Shown here piece by piece: positions 38,945 through 51,109 of a DNA stretch of 64,000 bases. The position numbers and the translations under genes are program-made. Within the stretch, counting starts at the first letter, position 1. Each line of letters opens with the position of its first letter. The notes below the pieces were generated by a model that ran no database searches, had not been told where the DNA came from, and worked only from the letters and a program-made list of their open reading frames with translations. Source of the stretch: Hyperoodon ampullatus (Eukaryota > Chordata > Mammalia > Artiodactyla > Ziphiidae); assembly GCA_949752795.1 (NCBI GenBank), contig OX457075.1, positions 7,182,001 through 7,246,000 of the forward strand, given 5' to 3'.

Positions 38945-40410
38945 GTATGCCTGTAGAATTATTAGATTCATGGTAGTGAGCTTTGAATTAAATATGGTTA
39001 TGTAAATACATTTCTTGTCAGCCAGTGACTCTTTTTTTGTGATGTGTTTATACTCTGAATTTCCAGCACTTAATAAAATATCTTCTACTCTAATTCTGAT
39101 GAAAAGGTTACTTGATAAAATATATAGTAAGATTACATACTAAACTTTTGAAAAAGTTTAAAAATAATAGGGGGAAATTTCATTTTGTTCTGTTTCCTCT
39201 TAGTGACCTGATTACCTGCTGCTTGTTTGGTTTTGTGCAGCTACTTTCCAGCTTTATTCATGATCTTTTTAGGAGGGAAAAAGTAAATCTGTACAGTCAG
39301 TTCTAAGTGCATGCTGCTAACAAACACCTGTGGTATTTCAGTAATACTAGTTACTTAACAATTATGAGCTCATGTTAAAATACTCACATTGTTAATCTAA
39401 TCCTGTGGCTCCTTACTGCAATACTCCTTTCTGTTTGTGATCAATCTGTTTATTGATAATGTGCTAGCCACTGTAGTTGGCTGGGTTTCAGAGATGAAGC
39501 AGTCCCATGTCCTCATCATAAACTTCCAGTCTTGCCATATTCTCTGGCATGTAAGTTGTTTTTATACACCTGAATTATATAGTGTGCTTTCATCAAATTC
39601 TTGTAATTTGGTTTTGCAACATATCAAGAAATATATAATCTAGATCATTTAGAAGATGTGAAACTAAGAAGCCAACGAAGTTCTTAACCATTTTAGGTGA
39701 TGGTTAATATAGGTCTTTGTAAAGGAGTTCCCCTCCCTTCCACAGGTTAGGACTTTTTGTTTCCTATACTTGGAATTGTCTCAGGTCCCCTGCATCCTCT
39801 CTCTGTCCCACATCCCCCAGCTCCTCAACCTTGGATGTTTTCCTTTGTCATCCAGGGCACTTGTCCCTTCTGTCCGCAGGGACTCTGGCTTGCTCATCTT
39901 TTATCTCTAGTACTTAGGACTAAACATAATACAGGCACTCGATATGAAATGAATAAATGCGTATTACCGAGCCTCATCTCCAGCATGTTCCCTTTATTGC
40001 TTTTCTCTCTCTGGTAATAATGCAACTGTATAATTCCAGGAACCACGTCTGAATTTTCATCTCTACAACTTCAGTGCTTAGTGCGATGTCTGGCATGTAG
40101 TAGGTGCTCAATAAATATGTGCTTTATTAGAGGAGCCTGTATAGGTTGGGGTGGGGACAACCTGGCTGTAACTTTTGGTCTCCTTCCCATTGTAGTAGCA
40201 GCAGAATAGGAAGGAAGGAGGAGCTGGCATGAACCTCCGCCCAACATTGTCTCAGCCTGCAGAGGGCAATTAACAGACAGCAGCTGGTATCCAGAATGGA
40301 TGTAATCAAGTATTTTATTCTTATTTCTTACACAGATGTTTTGAGATCATGTTTTGTTACACACAGACACCCCCTTCATTTAGGTCAAGATGGTCCTCTG
40401 TGATATATTA
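38945..40410. other. Intronic, no recognised gene
   Basis: Unique sequence with L2/MIR-like tails near 39880-39950 and 40030-40125 (GTAGTAGGTGCTCAATAAAT). Confidence 0.45.
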
Positions 40411-40419
40411 GTGCTATGG

Positions 40420-40870
40420 TAGAGTATAGGTAGGATGCTATCAGGGACTTCAGAGGGTGGGTGAGGGGTGGTCTGGGAAAGCTTCTTGGAGTATTTTAAC
40501 ACATCTGTACAAAAGCTAAGTGGTTGATGAGAGAGGAAATGATAGAATGGTGGAAGGCAAAGTGGGAAAGCAGAAGCAGGAGGAGGGGAGGCTGGACAGG
40601 TAGGCAGGGGCCAAATCAAGAGAGACCTTTTGCTTTGAGGAGTTTATCCTAAGGCATGGAGAGCCATGGGAGGTTATTAAATTTGGGGGTGGCGGGGTGG
40701 GGGGAAGCAGTTGTTTTCTTTTTAAGAACTGTCAATGGTAGAGAGGGTAGATTGGAGGTGGACAACTTTGAAAGCAGGAAGAACAGTTTGAAGTTGTTAC
40801 TCTAGTTCAGATGAGATGATAAGGCACAGCCAATGAACATAGCAAGAACTGAGGAAAGTTGGCAGAAGGT
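40420..40870. mobile_element. L2-like remnant
   Basis: AGGAGTTTATCCTAAGGCAT and GAGAGCCATGGGAGGTTATT are L2-like phrases; heavily decayed. Confidence 0.45.
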
Positions 40871-40889
40871 TGGAGGGTAGAACCCAGCT

Positions 40890-41800
40890 TTGTTTCAATG
40901 CATTGCAGTCTGGAGAATTGCCCTTGCACTTGTTTGTGTGATCTTTTGGTGTACAGTTTTTTTTTTTTAAATATTGTTGATTTTATTCATCAGTGTGTTT
41001 TGTACTGTTTATGTATTGTTTAAGAAATCCTTCCCCACCTTGAGTTCATAATGATCTACTTCCGTTTTATGTTATTGTTTTTCCTTAAAAATTCTTTAAG
41101 TTTTACTTTTTATATCTGGTCTTTAATCCACCTGGAGCTGGTATATTACATGGTAAGGATCTAATTTTCTTCTATATGGATAATCAGGTGTCCCAGTACC
41201 ATTCTTTAAATATTCTATCCTTTCTTCACTCATCTGCAGTGATTCTTCTGTTACATGCCAAATTCCCGTATCGACTTGGGTCTGTGTCTCGGATCTTAGT
41301 CTGTTTCATTGTCTGTCTCTTTGCCAGTACCTCACCTTTTAATTGCTGTAGCTTAATAAGTGTAGAGCTTTTTATTTCAAGTACAGTTTACATGTGTGTT
41401 GAAACCAGTAAATCTTTGTATAGGTATTGTAGACTTCATTGTTGAGAAACATACGCAAATACTTTCCTGATTTCTTCTAGACATTCCTTTTTTTTTTTTT
41501 TTTTGAGATACAGTTCACCTTTTTAAAGGGTACAGTTCTGCGGTTTTTATTATATTCACAAGGTTGTGCAACCAGCCACTAATTCCAGAACGTTTTCATC
41601 ACCCAAAAAGAGATCCCATACCCACTAGCAGTTACCTTCCATTCCTTCCTCCTCGCAGCCCCTGGCAACCACTGCTCTGCTTTCTGTGTCTATGGATTTG
41701 CCTGTTCTGGACATTTCATATAAATGGAATAATACAATATGTAGCTTTTTGTGACAGCATTCTTATTTAAATTGAGTAAAATTAATAGATTACAGGGCAT
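40890..41800 (-). mobile_element. Ancient L1 fragments
   Basis: Antisense old L1: TAATCCACCTGGAGCTGGTA, CAGTACCATTCTTTAAATAT and CCATTCCTTCCTCCTCGCAG. Two pieces from different parts of L1 are likely. Confidence 0.7.
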
Positions 41801-41837
41801 TCTGTAGGAATACTGCTGTGTCTTTAAGAAAGTAGGA

Positions 41838-42595
41838 CAACAGCCACTATGGAGAACAGTATGGATGTTCCTCAAAAAACTAAAAATAGAACTACCATAT
41901 GACCCAGCAATCCCACTGCTGGGCATATACCCTGAGAAAACCATAATTCAGAAAGAGTCGTGTACCAAAATGTTCATTGCAGCTCTGTTTACAATAGCCA
42001 GGACGTGGAAGCAACCGAAGTGTCCATCGACAGATGAGTGGATAAAGAAGATGTGGCACATATATACAGTGGAATATTACTCAGCCATAAAAAGGAATGA
42101 AACTGAGTTATTTGTTGTGAGGTGGATGGGCCTAGAGACTGTCATACAGAGTGAAGTAAGTCAGAAAGAGAAAAACAAATACTGTATGCTAACACATATA
42201 TATAGAATCTAAAAAAGAAAAAGAAAAGGTCATGAAGAACCTAGGGGCAAGACAGGAATAAAGACGCAGACCTACTAGAGAATGGACTTGAGGACACAGG
42301 GAGGGGGAAGGGTAAGCTGGGACGAAGTGAGAGAGTGGCATGGACATATGTACACTACCAAATGTAAAACTGATAGCTAGTGGGAAGCAACCTATCTCCC
42401 CCACTAGGGAGATCAGCTCAGTGCTTTGTGACCACCTAGAGGGGTGGGATGGGGAGGGTGGGAGGGAGGGAGATGCAGGAGGGAAGAGATATGGGGATAT
42501 ATGTATATGTATAACTGATTCACTTCGTTATAAAGCAGAAACTAACACACCATTGTAAAGTGATTATACTCCAATAAAGATGTTAAAAAAAAAAA
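41838..42595 (+). mobile_element. 5'-truncated L1, ORF2 C-terminus and 3' UTR
   Basis: Encodes the end of L1 ORF2 reading [19 protein letters not shown] and later [10 protein letters not shown], then a 3' UTR ending in AATAAAGATGTT and an A-tail. No intact enzyme domain. The longest open stretch is 115 codons. Confidence 0.93.
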
Positions 42596-43040
42596 AGCCA
42601 AAAATACTGTACCTGAGTAGGGAGCAAGAAGAGAAAACCTCACCAGTATTTATTTCTGTTTTGTTTTTATTTAAGCATCATATTCATATTTCATTTCTTC
42701 ATTTATTGAAGAGAGTGGCCAATCTTATGCCTTTGCTTAGTTGTTTAATGAATAAATGTCATGTAACAAATCCTGTTCTAGAAAGGTATCTTCTATTTGA
42801 TACATCTTGAGTTTATTAGATATAGATGGAGTAAAACTACTTTGATTTGGGTGCATGTTGTCAGTAATTGTATAAAAATGACATGATTCCCTTTGTATCT
42901 TGGTGGATAAATGAGTAAAATCACGTGACGATATAAAGGGAATATATTCTCTCTCGAATTGTTTATTTTTTAAAGCAAGCGTATTTTCCACTTTAACCCA
43001 GAAATTAGCAGCTTAGAGTTCTTTTTAAAAGGCTACCTTA

Positions 43041-43250
43041 GGGGCTTCCCTGGTGGCGCAGTGGTTGAGAGTCCGCCTACCGTTGCAGGGGACACGGGTT
43101 CGTGCCCCGGTCCAGGAGGATCCCACATGCCACGGAGCGGCTGGGCCTGTGAGCCATGGCCGCTGAGCCTGCGCGTCCGGAGCCTGTGCTCCGCAACGGG
43201 AGAGGCCACAACAGTGAGAGGCCCGCATACCGGAAAAAAAAAAAAAAAAA
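43041..43250 (+). mobile_element. Short CHR-type SINE
   Basis: TSD about AAAAGGCTAC (43027-43036 and 43251-43260), extending imperfectly. Confidence 0.93.
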
Positions 43251-43443
43251 AAAAGGCTACGTAGGAAAGTACCTTTAAGTCAAGATACCCATATAAGGTT
43301 TACTAATATAGAACATTTATTTAGCGTACTACAATACTGCAAGCCTTTTGTATCATTTGGAGAATTGATGTTTTATTAGTGTAATTGCTGAAATATAGTT
43401 CAGAAAATAAAATGTTTTTCCCTAAATCATAGCATTAAACTTT

Positions 43444-43600
43444 TTTTGGTGGGGGGCCGGGGTGGGGGGGCCCACCTTGCAGCTTGCGGGATCTTAGTTC
43501 CTTACCAAGGATCAAACCCAGACCCCTGGCAGTGGAAGCGAGGAGTCCTAACCACTGGACGGCCAGGGAATTCCCCGCACTTTTTTTTTTTTTTTTTTTT
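43444..43600 (-). mobile_element. Old CHR-related SINE with T-runs at both ends
   Basis: Minus-strand old SINE between TSD copies GCATTAAACTTT (43432-43443 and 43601-43612). The G/T-rich left side is the tail, but a 20-base T-run also lies on the head side (43581-43600). Confidence 0.85.
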
Positions 43601-43666
43601 GCATTAAACTTTCAAAGAGTTACCCTCAACCACAGTGGCAGTAAACCTCTTTAAATGATTCAAAAC

Positions 43667-44003
43667 GGCTTCCCTGGTGGCGCAGTGGTTAAGAATCCGC
43701 CTGCCAATGCAGGGGACACGGGTTCGAGCCCTGGTCCGGGAAGATCCCACATGCCGCGAAGCAACTAAGCCCGGGAGCCACAACTACTGAGCCTGCGCTC
43801 TAGAGCCCGCGAGCCACAATTACTGAAGCCTGAGTGCCAAGAGCCCGTGCTCCGCAACAAGAAAAACCACTGCAATGAGAAGCCCGCGCACCGCAACAAA
43901 GAGTATTCCCCCCCGCCACTCGCCACAACTAGAGAAAGCCCGCGCACAGCAATGAGGACCCAATGCAGCCAAAAATAAATAAATGTATTTATTTAAAAAA
44001 AAA
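43667..44003 (+). mobile_element. Long CHR-type SINE
   Basis: Long form with (AAAT)n tail and A-run. TSD not clear. Confidence 0.9.
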
Positions 44004-44004
44004 G

Positions 44005-45525
44005 AATTTTCAAGCAGGATACGTTTTGTTCGAAAGACTGATGTTGAGTTGTGTAGTCACTGTACCAAATTCAGTTATTGCTTTTTGTCTATAACAGAGC
44101 CAGATTAGATGCTATCAATTCTAGCTACTTTTAGTAAACAAAAGGTGAATATTGTTGTTCATTTCCTTTTTGATGTTATAGAGGCATGGTCAAGTTCTTA
44201 GAACCAAGTGGCTGATTTTCTTTTTTCCATAACCCCACCCCCGATTTTTTGTGTATGTGGTGAAGTTAAAATGTAGAAAGGCTTCTGAAAGAAGAATATT
44301 AATTTTTAGAGTAATATGCATCTTGTTGATACTTAGTAGCAGTTTGTGTTTGCTGATTTTTAAAGGTGTGTGTTTGGGCTCTTTAAAAATATTTATCTCT
44401 TATTTCCAAAAAGGGTGAATGATTTACAGATTTAAAATAGATAATTATAACAAAATAATACACCTGTTTTTTAACAATACACCTTTGTTATTACATTACT
44501 AGCAATTAAACAATTTTTAAATTATGAAAGACAAAACGGGTAATACAGAATTTATGGCTTATAGTCAAAGGATCACTCTGATCATATAATTAGATTTTAA
44601 AATATGAATAGAACACACAACCAAGAAGAATGGAGTCTCTTTTAAAACCCTGGCATTAGGGGATTTTAGCATTCTTCCTATGTAGATTATGCATGTTTTT
44701 TCAGGTTTTTACTTTATAGAGGCTCTGGTTTCACCCTTACAAACCTAAGTACTGAAAATAATGGACCATATTTAAAAAAAAAAAATTAACTCCCCTTACC
44801 ATTTTCTTCTTGGTGTAGATTTGGGGAAAAAATAGTAAAAATGAAAATCTCCCTTGATGCTGTCATCCAAAAATCCTCATATTCTGTCATTAAGTGCGAG
44901 TTGTAGTTGAAGTTTTCTGGAGGGGTATGTGTGTATGTATTGAATTGATTTCAAATGCAGGATCTGGTTTTCAAACATTAGTGATCATTCAGTTATAAAT
45001 CAGTATATGACTATATTTGATAGCTTTCTCTTGCTACACCTCAAAGAGTATATACTTAAGCTTAATTTCAATTCTTTGCTTTAAAACAAAATGACTCTAA
45101 TTTTTGAACATCCTGTATCATTTTTATAATGTTTTGCCGCAGAAATTGCCAAACAGTAAAAATGCCAGGTTTTCAAGAACCAGCATAGCTGGGTCACTAC
45201 TGTAGACTGTCTGCGTGCACTCCATTCCTGTTACTATAGAAACACACACAGACTGTGGATTTATCATCAACCTTGAGAAATATTTCTTGCACAGTTCACA
45301 TAAAGAAACATCTGGATCCCTTGTTTATCCTGGGGTAAAGGAAGACCACCCTCTTCCTCTGTGCTGTGGGAATCTCGTTATATTCCACTGTATTTCTTTA
45401 GCTGTAAAACTTCTAATGTTGGTATATCAAATTCGCTTTGTATTTTAGTAGGATTGATTATAATTACTGGAATACATTTGGAAAATGAGGATTCATGTTC
45501 ATGCCAGTTCAATTAACTATGACTG
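44005..45525. other. Intronic, no recognised gene
   Basis: Unique AT-rich sequence, nothing recognised. Confidence 0.45.
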
Positions 45526-45540
45526 TGAAAATTGTATTTT

Positions 45541-45751
45541 TTGTTGTTGTTGTTTTTTTGCGGTACGCGGGCCTCTCACTGCTGTGGCCTCTCCCGTTGT
45601 GGAGCACAGGCTCCGGACGTGCAGGCTCAGCGGCCATGGCTCACGGGCCCAGCCGCTCCACGGCATGTGGGATCTTCCCGGACCAGGTAATGAACCCCTG
45701 TCCCCTGCATCGGCAGGCAGACTCTCAACCACTGTGCCACCAGGGAAACCC
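45541..45751 (-). mobile_element. Short CHR-type SINE
   Basis: Minus-strand copy. Perfect TSD GAAAATTGTATTTT at 45527-45540 and 45752-45765. Confidence 0.95.
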
Positions 45752-45769
45752 GAAAATTGTATTTTGAGA

Positions 45770-47470
45770 GCTTCCACATTCTGAATTTCAGATCTACAGT
45801 ATTAATAACACTAGAGTTTTAAATAGATATGCTTATAAAGGAGTTTTTGATATCTTTTGGTCTTTTGTTGGGTTAATAGACTCTCCCTGGAAATTCATTT
45901 GACTTCATGCCAGTCTCTTGGGGCTTTAAGCCTTGCAGGGAATTGTAGCCCAGAACTAAGGAGAATCTCAGTAGCGGCTAGGTAACTGGTTATCAGTCAA
46001 ATTTTGCCAAGGATATTCCTGAGGAGACCATAGTTGCGTTTATATTATCTTGCATTCTTCACAGCAAGATCCTCAACAAGTCTTTAAAGCATTTCATTTA
46101 TATGTAATAACTCCCTTAAGTTTACACAGTTCAGTTTAAAAGGTTCATTAAGCCCCTCCTCTGAGCCTTTGCTTTGGGTTCTAGGAGCAGATGGATGAAT
46201 AAAATTACTTCCTGCTCTTAAGAAAAATCACATAAACAGATTGTTTCATGATTAATTCTAAGAGGTTTTATCTTAGGAACACAGAGGAAAGTTTACTCAG
46301 ACTAGCCTAGAACTTAAGTGACTACTCCTTGGAAATGACTTTCTGAGCTCAAAAGATGACTAAAAGTCAAGCCCCCCAAAAAAGTAAAAGGGTGTATTAG
46401 GCATAGGAGATAACATTAGTAAAGGCACAGTGGTACAAAATCATGTGTGTACGGTAATTTTCAGTAACCTGACGTTACTAGTGTACAAAAGTGACTTAAG
46501 GTTGGAGATATGGATAGAGACCTTGCTTAGAGGGCCTGTGTGCTCTGTTGGCTGAAGTGCTTTGACTTTTTCTAGGAATCATTGAAGGGTTTTAATCAGG
46601 AAAGTGATGCAGTTAGATTTACAAATTGAGTAACCTAGGAATGTATTGAAGGGGCAGTTGGGTCTGAAGACAGAAATAGGTAATTTATGTGACACCTTTA
46701 GAACTACTTCTGATTCCAAAAAGCCTGAATAATGATATCAATATGAGGGATTTTGATCCATAATAAAATATAAAGTTTTTTTCTTATTGAGAAGAAACTG
46801 GTGTTAAACATAGGAAAATAAGTATATACAGCACAGCATGTAATTCTGTAAAGTGGAATCTAGCAATATGTACGGTCTACCAAAGGGCATTGTTCATTTT
46901 AATAATTTGTTATTGTGACTTAGACTAAACATTTCACACATCATGAATACTTAAATTGATGTTTATAGCCTCAAGCCGTTCATCTGAAACATAACATGCT
47001 TCCTTTTTCTTTTAACTCTGTATCTAAGATTGACTTAAGTAAACTTTTCTGTTATCACTCCCCTCATGAATAAGTTGGTGAGTGAATGAATGAATGACCT
47101 AAAGCTTTAGTTGATAACTTTCAACTTTTTTCCTTTAAAAATGTCCGTGAACGACTTCAACAAAATTAAGAAAATATTTATTTATTGATTTCTTTCATCT
47201 CTTTTTTTTCATTCACTGATTTCTTTCATCTCAAAACAAAAACCAACGTGGAAACATTGTTCAGAGGAAGAACTTGTCCTAAATTGTTTGCCTGTGATGG
47301 TTTCATTTACTTGGAAGTACATATTAGAATGGGCGGAACACTAGTTCGCTAAGTCTCCCACCAAATTGTTAGCTCTGGGCAGCGGGATCGGGAAGTGTGT
47401 GATGTAAAGTGAATGTTTGGGTTGCTGTTTACTCAACATACTTACGGATGGTGAGAAATGAGTTTACTGG
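45770..47470. other. Intronic, no recognised gene
   Basis: Unique sequence, possibly with an L2-like piece near 46560-46700. Confidence 0.4.
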
Positions 47471-47474
47471 CCAA

Positions 47475-47700
47475 GAGCCAGTGCTGTGGGACAGAGGGTC
47501 TGTGTGTGAATCCTCCATTTACAGGATGTCTGACTGTGGGCAAGTCACTTAATCATGCTGGCCTTCATTTTTCTCTTGTGAAATGGGGGAAGCAATAGTG
47601 TCTCCTCGAAGAGGTGTTATAAGGAGTGAAATAATATAACAAATGTGAAGCATTTAGAGTAGCATTGACACATAGTAAGTCCTCAAATGTTAGTCATTAT
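47475..47700 (+). mobile_element. MIR
   Basis: ACTGTGGGCAAGTCACTTAA, then CTTGTGAAATGGGGGAAGCA and CATAGTAAGTCCTCAAATG. Confidence 0.8.
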
Positions 47701-47780
47701 TGTTATTACTTTAGTAATACAAAAAATTTAAAACATACATCTTTATCAGGGATTTATTCATGACAAAGGTATGAGAGTTT

Positions 47781-47782
<2 letters not shown>

Positions 47783-47811
<29 letters not shown>

Positions 47812-48012
47812 TTTTGTTTTGTGGTATGCGGGCCTCTCACTGCTGTGGCCTCTCCCGTTGCGAAGCACAGGCTCCAGATGCGCAGGCACAGTGGCCATGG
47901 CTCAGGGGCCCAGCCGCTCCGTGGCATGTGGGATCTTCCCGGACCGGGGCACGAACCCGCGTCCCCTGCATCGGCAGGCGGACTCTCAACCACTGCGCCA
48001 CCAGGGAAGCCC
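47783..48012 (-). mobile_element. Short CHR-type SINE with (TTTA)n tail
   Basis: Perfect 15-bp TSD GGTATGAGAGTTTTT at 47768-47782 and 48013-48027. Confidence 0.95.
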
Positions 48013-48065
48013 GGTATGAGAGTTTTTGGTGGCCTCTGTGGAGGAGTTTTAAAATGTGTGGGTGA

Positions 48066-48191
48066 GGGACTTCCCTGGATGTCCAGTGGTTAGGACTCCG
48101 AGCTTCCACTGTCGGGCGGCCCGGGTTCGATCCCTAGTCGGAGAACTAAGATCCTGCAAGCTGTGTGGCACGGCCAAAAAAAAAAAAAAAA
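48066..48191 (+). mobile_element. Old CHR-related SINE
   Basis: Divergent short copy. TSD GTGTGGGTGA at 48056-48065 and 48192-48201. Confidence 0.9.
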
Positions 48192-48310
48192 GTGTGGGTG
48201 AAAAACACCTAACTTTCTATCCTGCCTGTCTTTCGTGGCCTAAATGCCTCCTTCCTCAGTGAGCATTGTCCTCAAATGTCTTCTAATTCTCATGGCACAC
48301 AATGTAATTC

Positions 48311-50359
48311 CTTTTTTTTTTTTTTTTTGGTGCTTTGCTCTTTATTTTTTTTAATTCTATTTTATTATTTTTTTTACATCTTTATTGGAGTATAATTGCT
48401 TACCAATGGTGTGTTAGTTTCTGCTTTATAACAAAATGAATCAGTTATACATATACATATGTTCCCATATCCCCTCCCTCTTGCATCTCCCTCCCACCCT
48501 CCCTATCCCACCCCTCCAGGCATTCACAAAGCACCGAGCTGATCTCCCTGTGCTATGCGGCTGCTTCCCACTAGCTATCTACCTTACGTTTGGTAGTGTA
48601 TATATGTCCATGCCTCTCTTTTGCTTTGTCACAGCTTACCCTTCCCCTTCCCCATATCCTCAAGTCCATTCTCAAGTAGGTCTGTGTCTTTATTCCTGTC
48701 TTACCCCTAGGTTCTTCATGACATTTTTTTCTTCTTAAATTCCATATATATGTGTTAGCATACGGTATTTGTCTTTCTCTTTCTGACTTACTTCACTCTG
48801 TATGACAGACTCTAGGTCTATCCACCTCATTACAAATAGCTCAATTTTGTTTCTTTTTATGGCTGAGTAATATTCCATTGTATATATGTGCCGCATCTTC
48901 TTTATCCATTCATCCGATGATGGACACTTAGGTTGTTTCCATCTCCGGGCTATTGTAAATAGGGCTGCTATGAACATTTTGGTACATGACTCTTGTTGAA
49001 TTATGGTTCTCTCAGGGTATATGCCCAGTAGTGGGATTGCTGGGTCATATGGTAGTTCTATTTGTAGTTTTTTAAGGAACCTCCATACTGTTCTCCATAG
49101 TGGCTGTACCAATTCACATTCCCACCAGCAGTGCAAGAGTGTTCCCTTTTCTCCACACCCTCTCCAGCATTTATTGTTTCTAGATTTTTTGATGATGGCC
49201 ATTCTGACTGGTGTGAGATGATATCTCATTGTAGTTTTGATTTGCATTTCTCTAATGATTAAAGATGTTGAGCAGGGCTTCTCTGGTGGCGCAGTGGTTG
49301 AGAATCTGCCTGCCAGTGCAGGGGACACGGGTTTGAGCCCTGGTCTGGGAAGATCCCACATGCCACAGAGCAACTGGGCCCGTGAGCCACAATTACTGAG
49401 CCTGCGCGTCTGGAGCGTGTGCTCCGCAACAAGAGAGGCTGCGACAGTGAGAGGCCCACGCACTGCGATGAAGAGTGGCCCCCACTTGCCACAACTAGAG
49501 AAAGCCCTTGCACAGAAACGAAGACCCAGCACAGCCATAATTAAATAAATAAATAAATTTAAAAAAAATTCATGACATATGTCAATATTTAAAAAAGAAA
49601 AAAAGATGTTGAGCATTCTTTCATGTGTTTGTTGGCAGTCTGTATATCTTCTGTGGAGAAATGTCTATTTAGGTCTTCTGCCCATTTTTGGATTGGGTTG
49701 TTTGTTTTTTTGTTATTGAGCTGCATGAGCTGCTTATAAAATTTGGAGATTAATCCTTTGTCAGTTGCTTCATTTGCAAATATTTTCTCCCATCCTGAGG
49801 GTTGTCTTTTGGTCTTGTTTATGGTTTCCTTTGCTGTGCAAAAGCTTTGAAGTTTCATTAGGTCCCATGTGTTTATTTTTGTCTTTATTTCCATTTCTCC
49901 AGGAGGTGGGTCAAAAAGGATCTTGCTGTGATTTATGTCACAGAGTGTTCTGCCTATGTTTTCCTCTAAGAGTTTGATAGTTTCTGGCCTTACATTTAGG
50001 TCTTTAATCCATTTTGAGCTTATTTTTGTGTATGGTGTTAGGGAGTGATCTAATCTCATACTTTTACATGTCCCTGTCCAATTTTCCCAGCACCACTTAT
50101 TGAAGAGGCTGTCCTTTCTCCACTGTACATTCCTGCCTCCTTTATCAAAGATAAGGTGACCATATGTGCGTGGATTTATCTCTGGGCTTTCTATCCTGTT
50201 CCATTGATCTATCTTTCTGTTTTTGTGCCAGTACCATACTGTCTTGATTACTGTAGCTTTGTAGTATAGTCTGAAGTCAGGGAGCCTGATTCCTCCAGCT
50301 CCATTTTTCGTTCTCAAGATTGCTTTGGCTATTCGGGGTCTTTTGTGTTTCCATACAAA
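48311..50359 (-). mobile_element. 5'-truncated L1 with nested SINE
   Basis: A minus-strand L1 flanked by a perfect 14-bp TSD ACACAATGTAATTC (48297-48310 and 50360-50373). It holds about 1.7 kb of L1: the ORF2 C-terminal half (for example [20 protein letters not shown] and ILLGIYPE-like motif ending) and the 3' UTR. The SINE at 49275-49601 interrupts ORF2. No reverse transcriptase core remains, so it is inactive. The relatively long open frames (258 and 293 codons) are L1 and SINE sequence, not host genes. Confidence 0.96.
49275..49601 (+). mobile_element. CHR-type SINE nested in L1
   Basis: Perfect TSD AAAGATGTTGAGCA at 49261-49274 and 49602-49615. The tail carries about 20 bp of unique sequence (CATGACATATGTCAATATTT) before a final A-run. 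It belongs to the same subfamily as the SINE in the LETM2 exon. Confidence 0.95.
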
Positions 50360-50514
50360 ACACAATGTAATTCTTAGTCACCTTCTGTTTAATGTGTTTA
50401 CATATGGGTCTTGCCCATAGAATCCTATATTGTCTGATATACTAAAGAGATTGTGAATGCCTTCAGGTCAGAGATCAGGTTTTTCACAAGTTCTGTGTGC
50501 CCAGCATTGTACAG

Positions 50515-50770
50515 AATGATAACAGTAATAATAGCCAATAGATACTGGGCTCTAGCTATACTCGGGGCACTGTCCGAAGTACTGCTCATGGATTAACTCT
50601 TATTTCTTACAGAAACACTGTAGACAATTAAAGTATCCACAGTTTCTGGGTAAGAAAACTGAGATTTAGGGAGGTTAAGTTGCCGAAAGTCACATAGCTA
50701 ATGAGCCTTGGCTCTGGGTTTTGAACTTAGCAGTTTGATTCTGTCAACCATAGTACTCACTAGAGTGCCT
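50515..50770 (-). mobile_element. MIR
   Basis: Antisense MIR: GAAAACTGAGATTTAGGGAG, GTCACATAGCTAATGAGCC. Confidence 0.75.
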
Positions 50771-51109
50771 CCTAATTCTGTAATGTCAGTCGGTGTGTCT
50801 GCTGTTTGAAGGCTGGCCGCCAGACTGCAGTATGTATAAAAATCACTATGTAAAGGAATTTAGTTATAGTCCTAAAATATCTTCTTTTTTCATTATCAAA
50901 ACTACTTTCTTGATTGCATTATTGTACTCTTTGGAGGTATAATATGAAAAAGTGTGGCTCTATTCATGCTTAGACTTTCTAGAAAATATGATACAGTGGA
51001 CCATTTAGCTGAGTTGGTCAGAATATGGTGTCAAGATTTAATGCATGCTTTTCCACCTTAAGAAGCAGTTGCTTTTTCTTTTCAATACTTCTTCCACCCC
51101 CTTAGCTAA

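Noticed and set aside
48735..50365. Open frames of 293 and 258 codons on the minus strand
   Set aside because: They read L1 ORF2 and a nested SINE; the TSD shows a retrotransposon, not a host gene.
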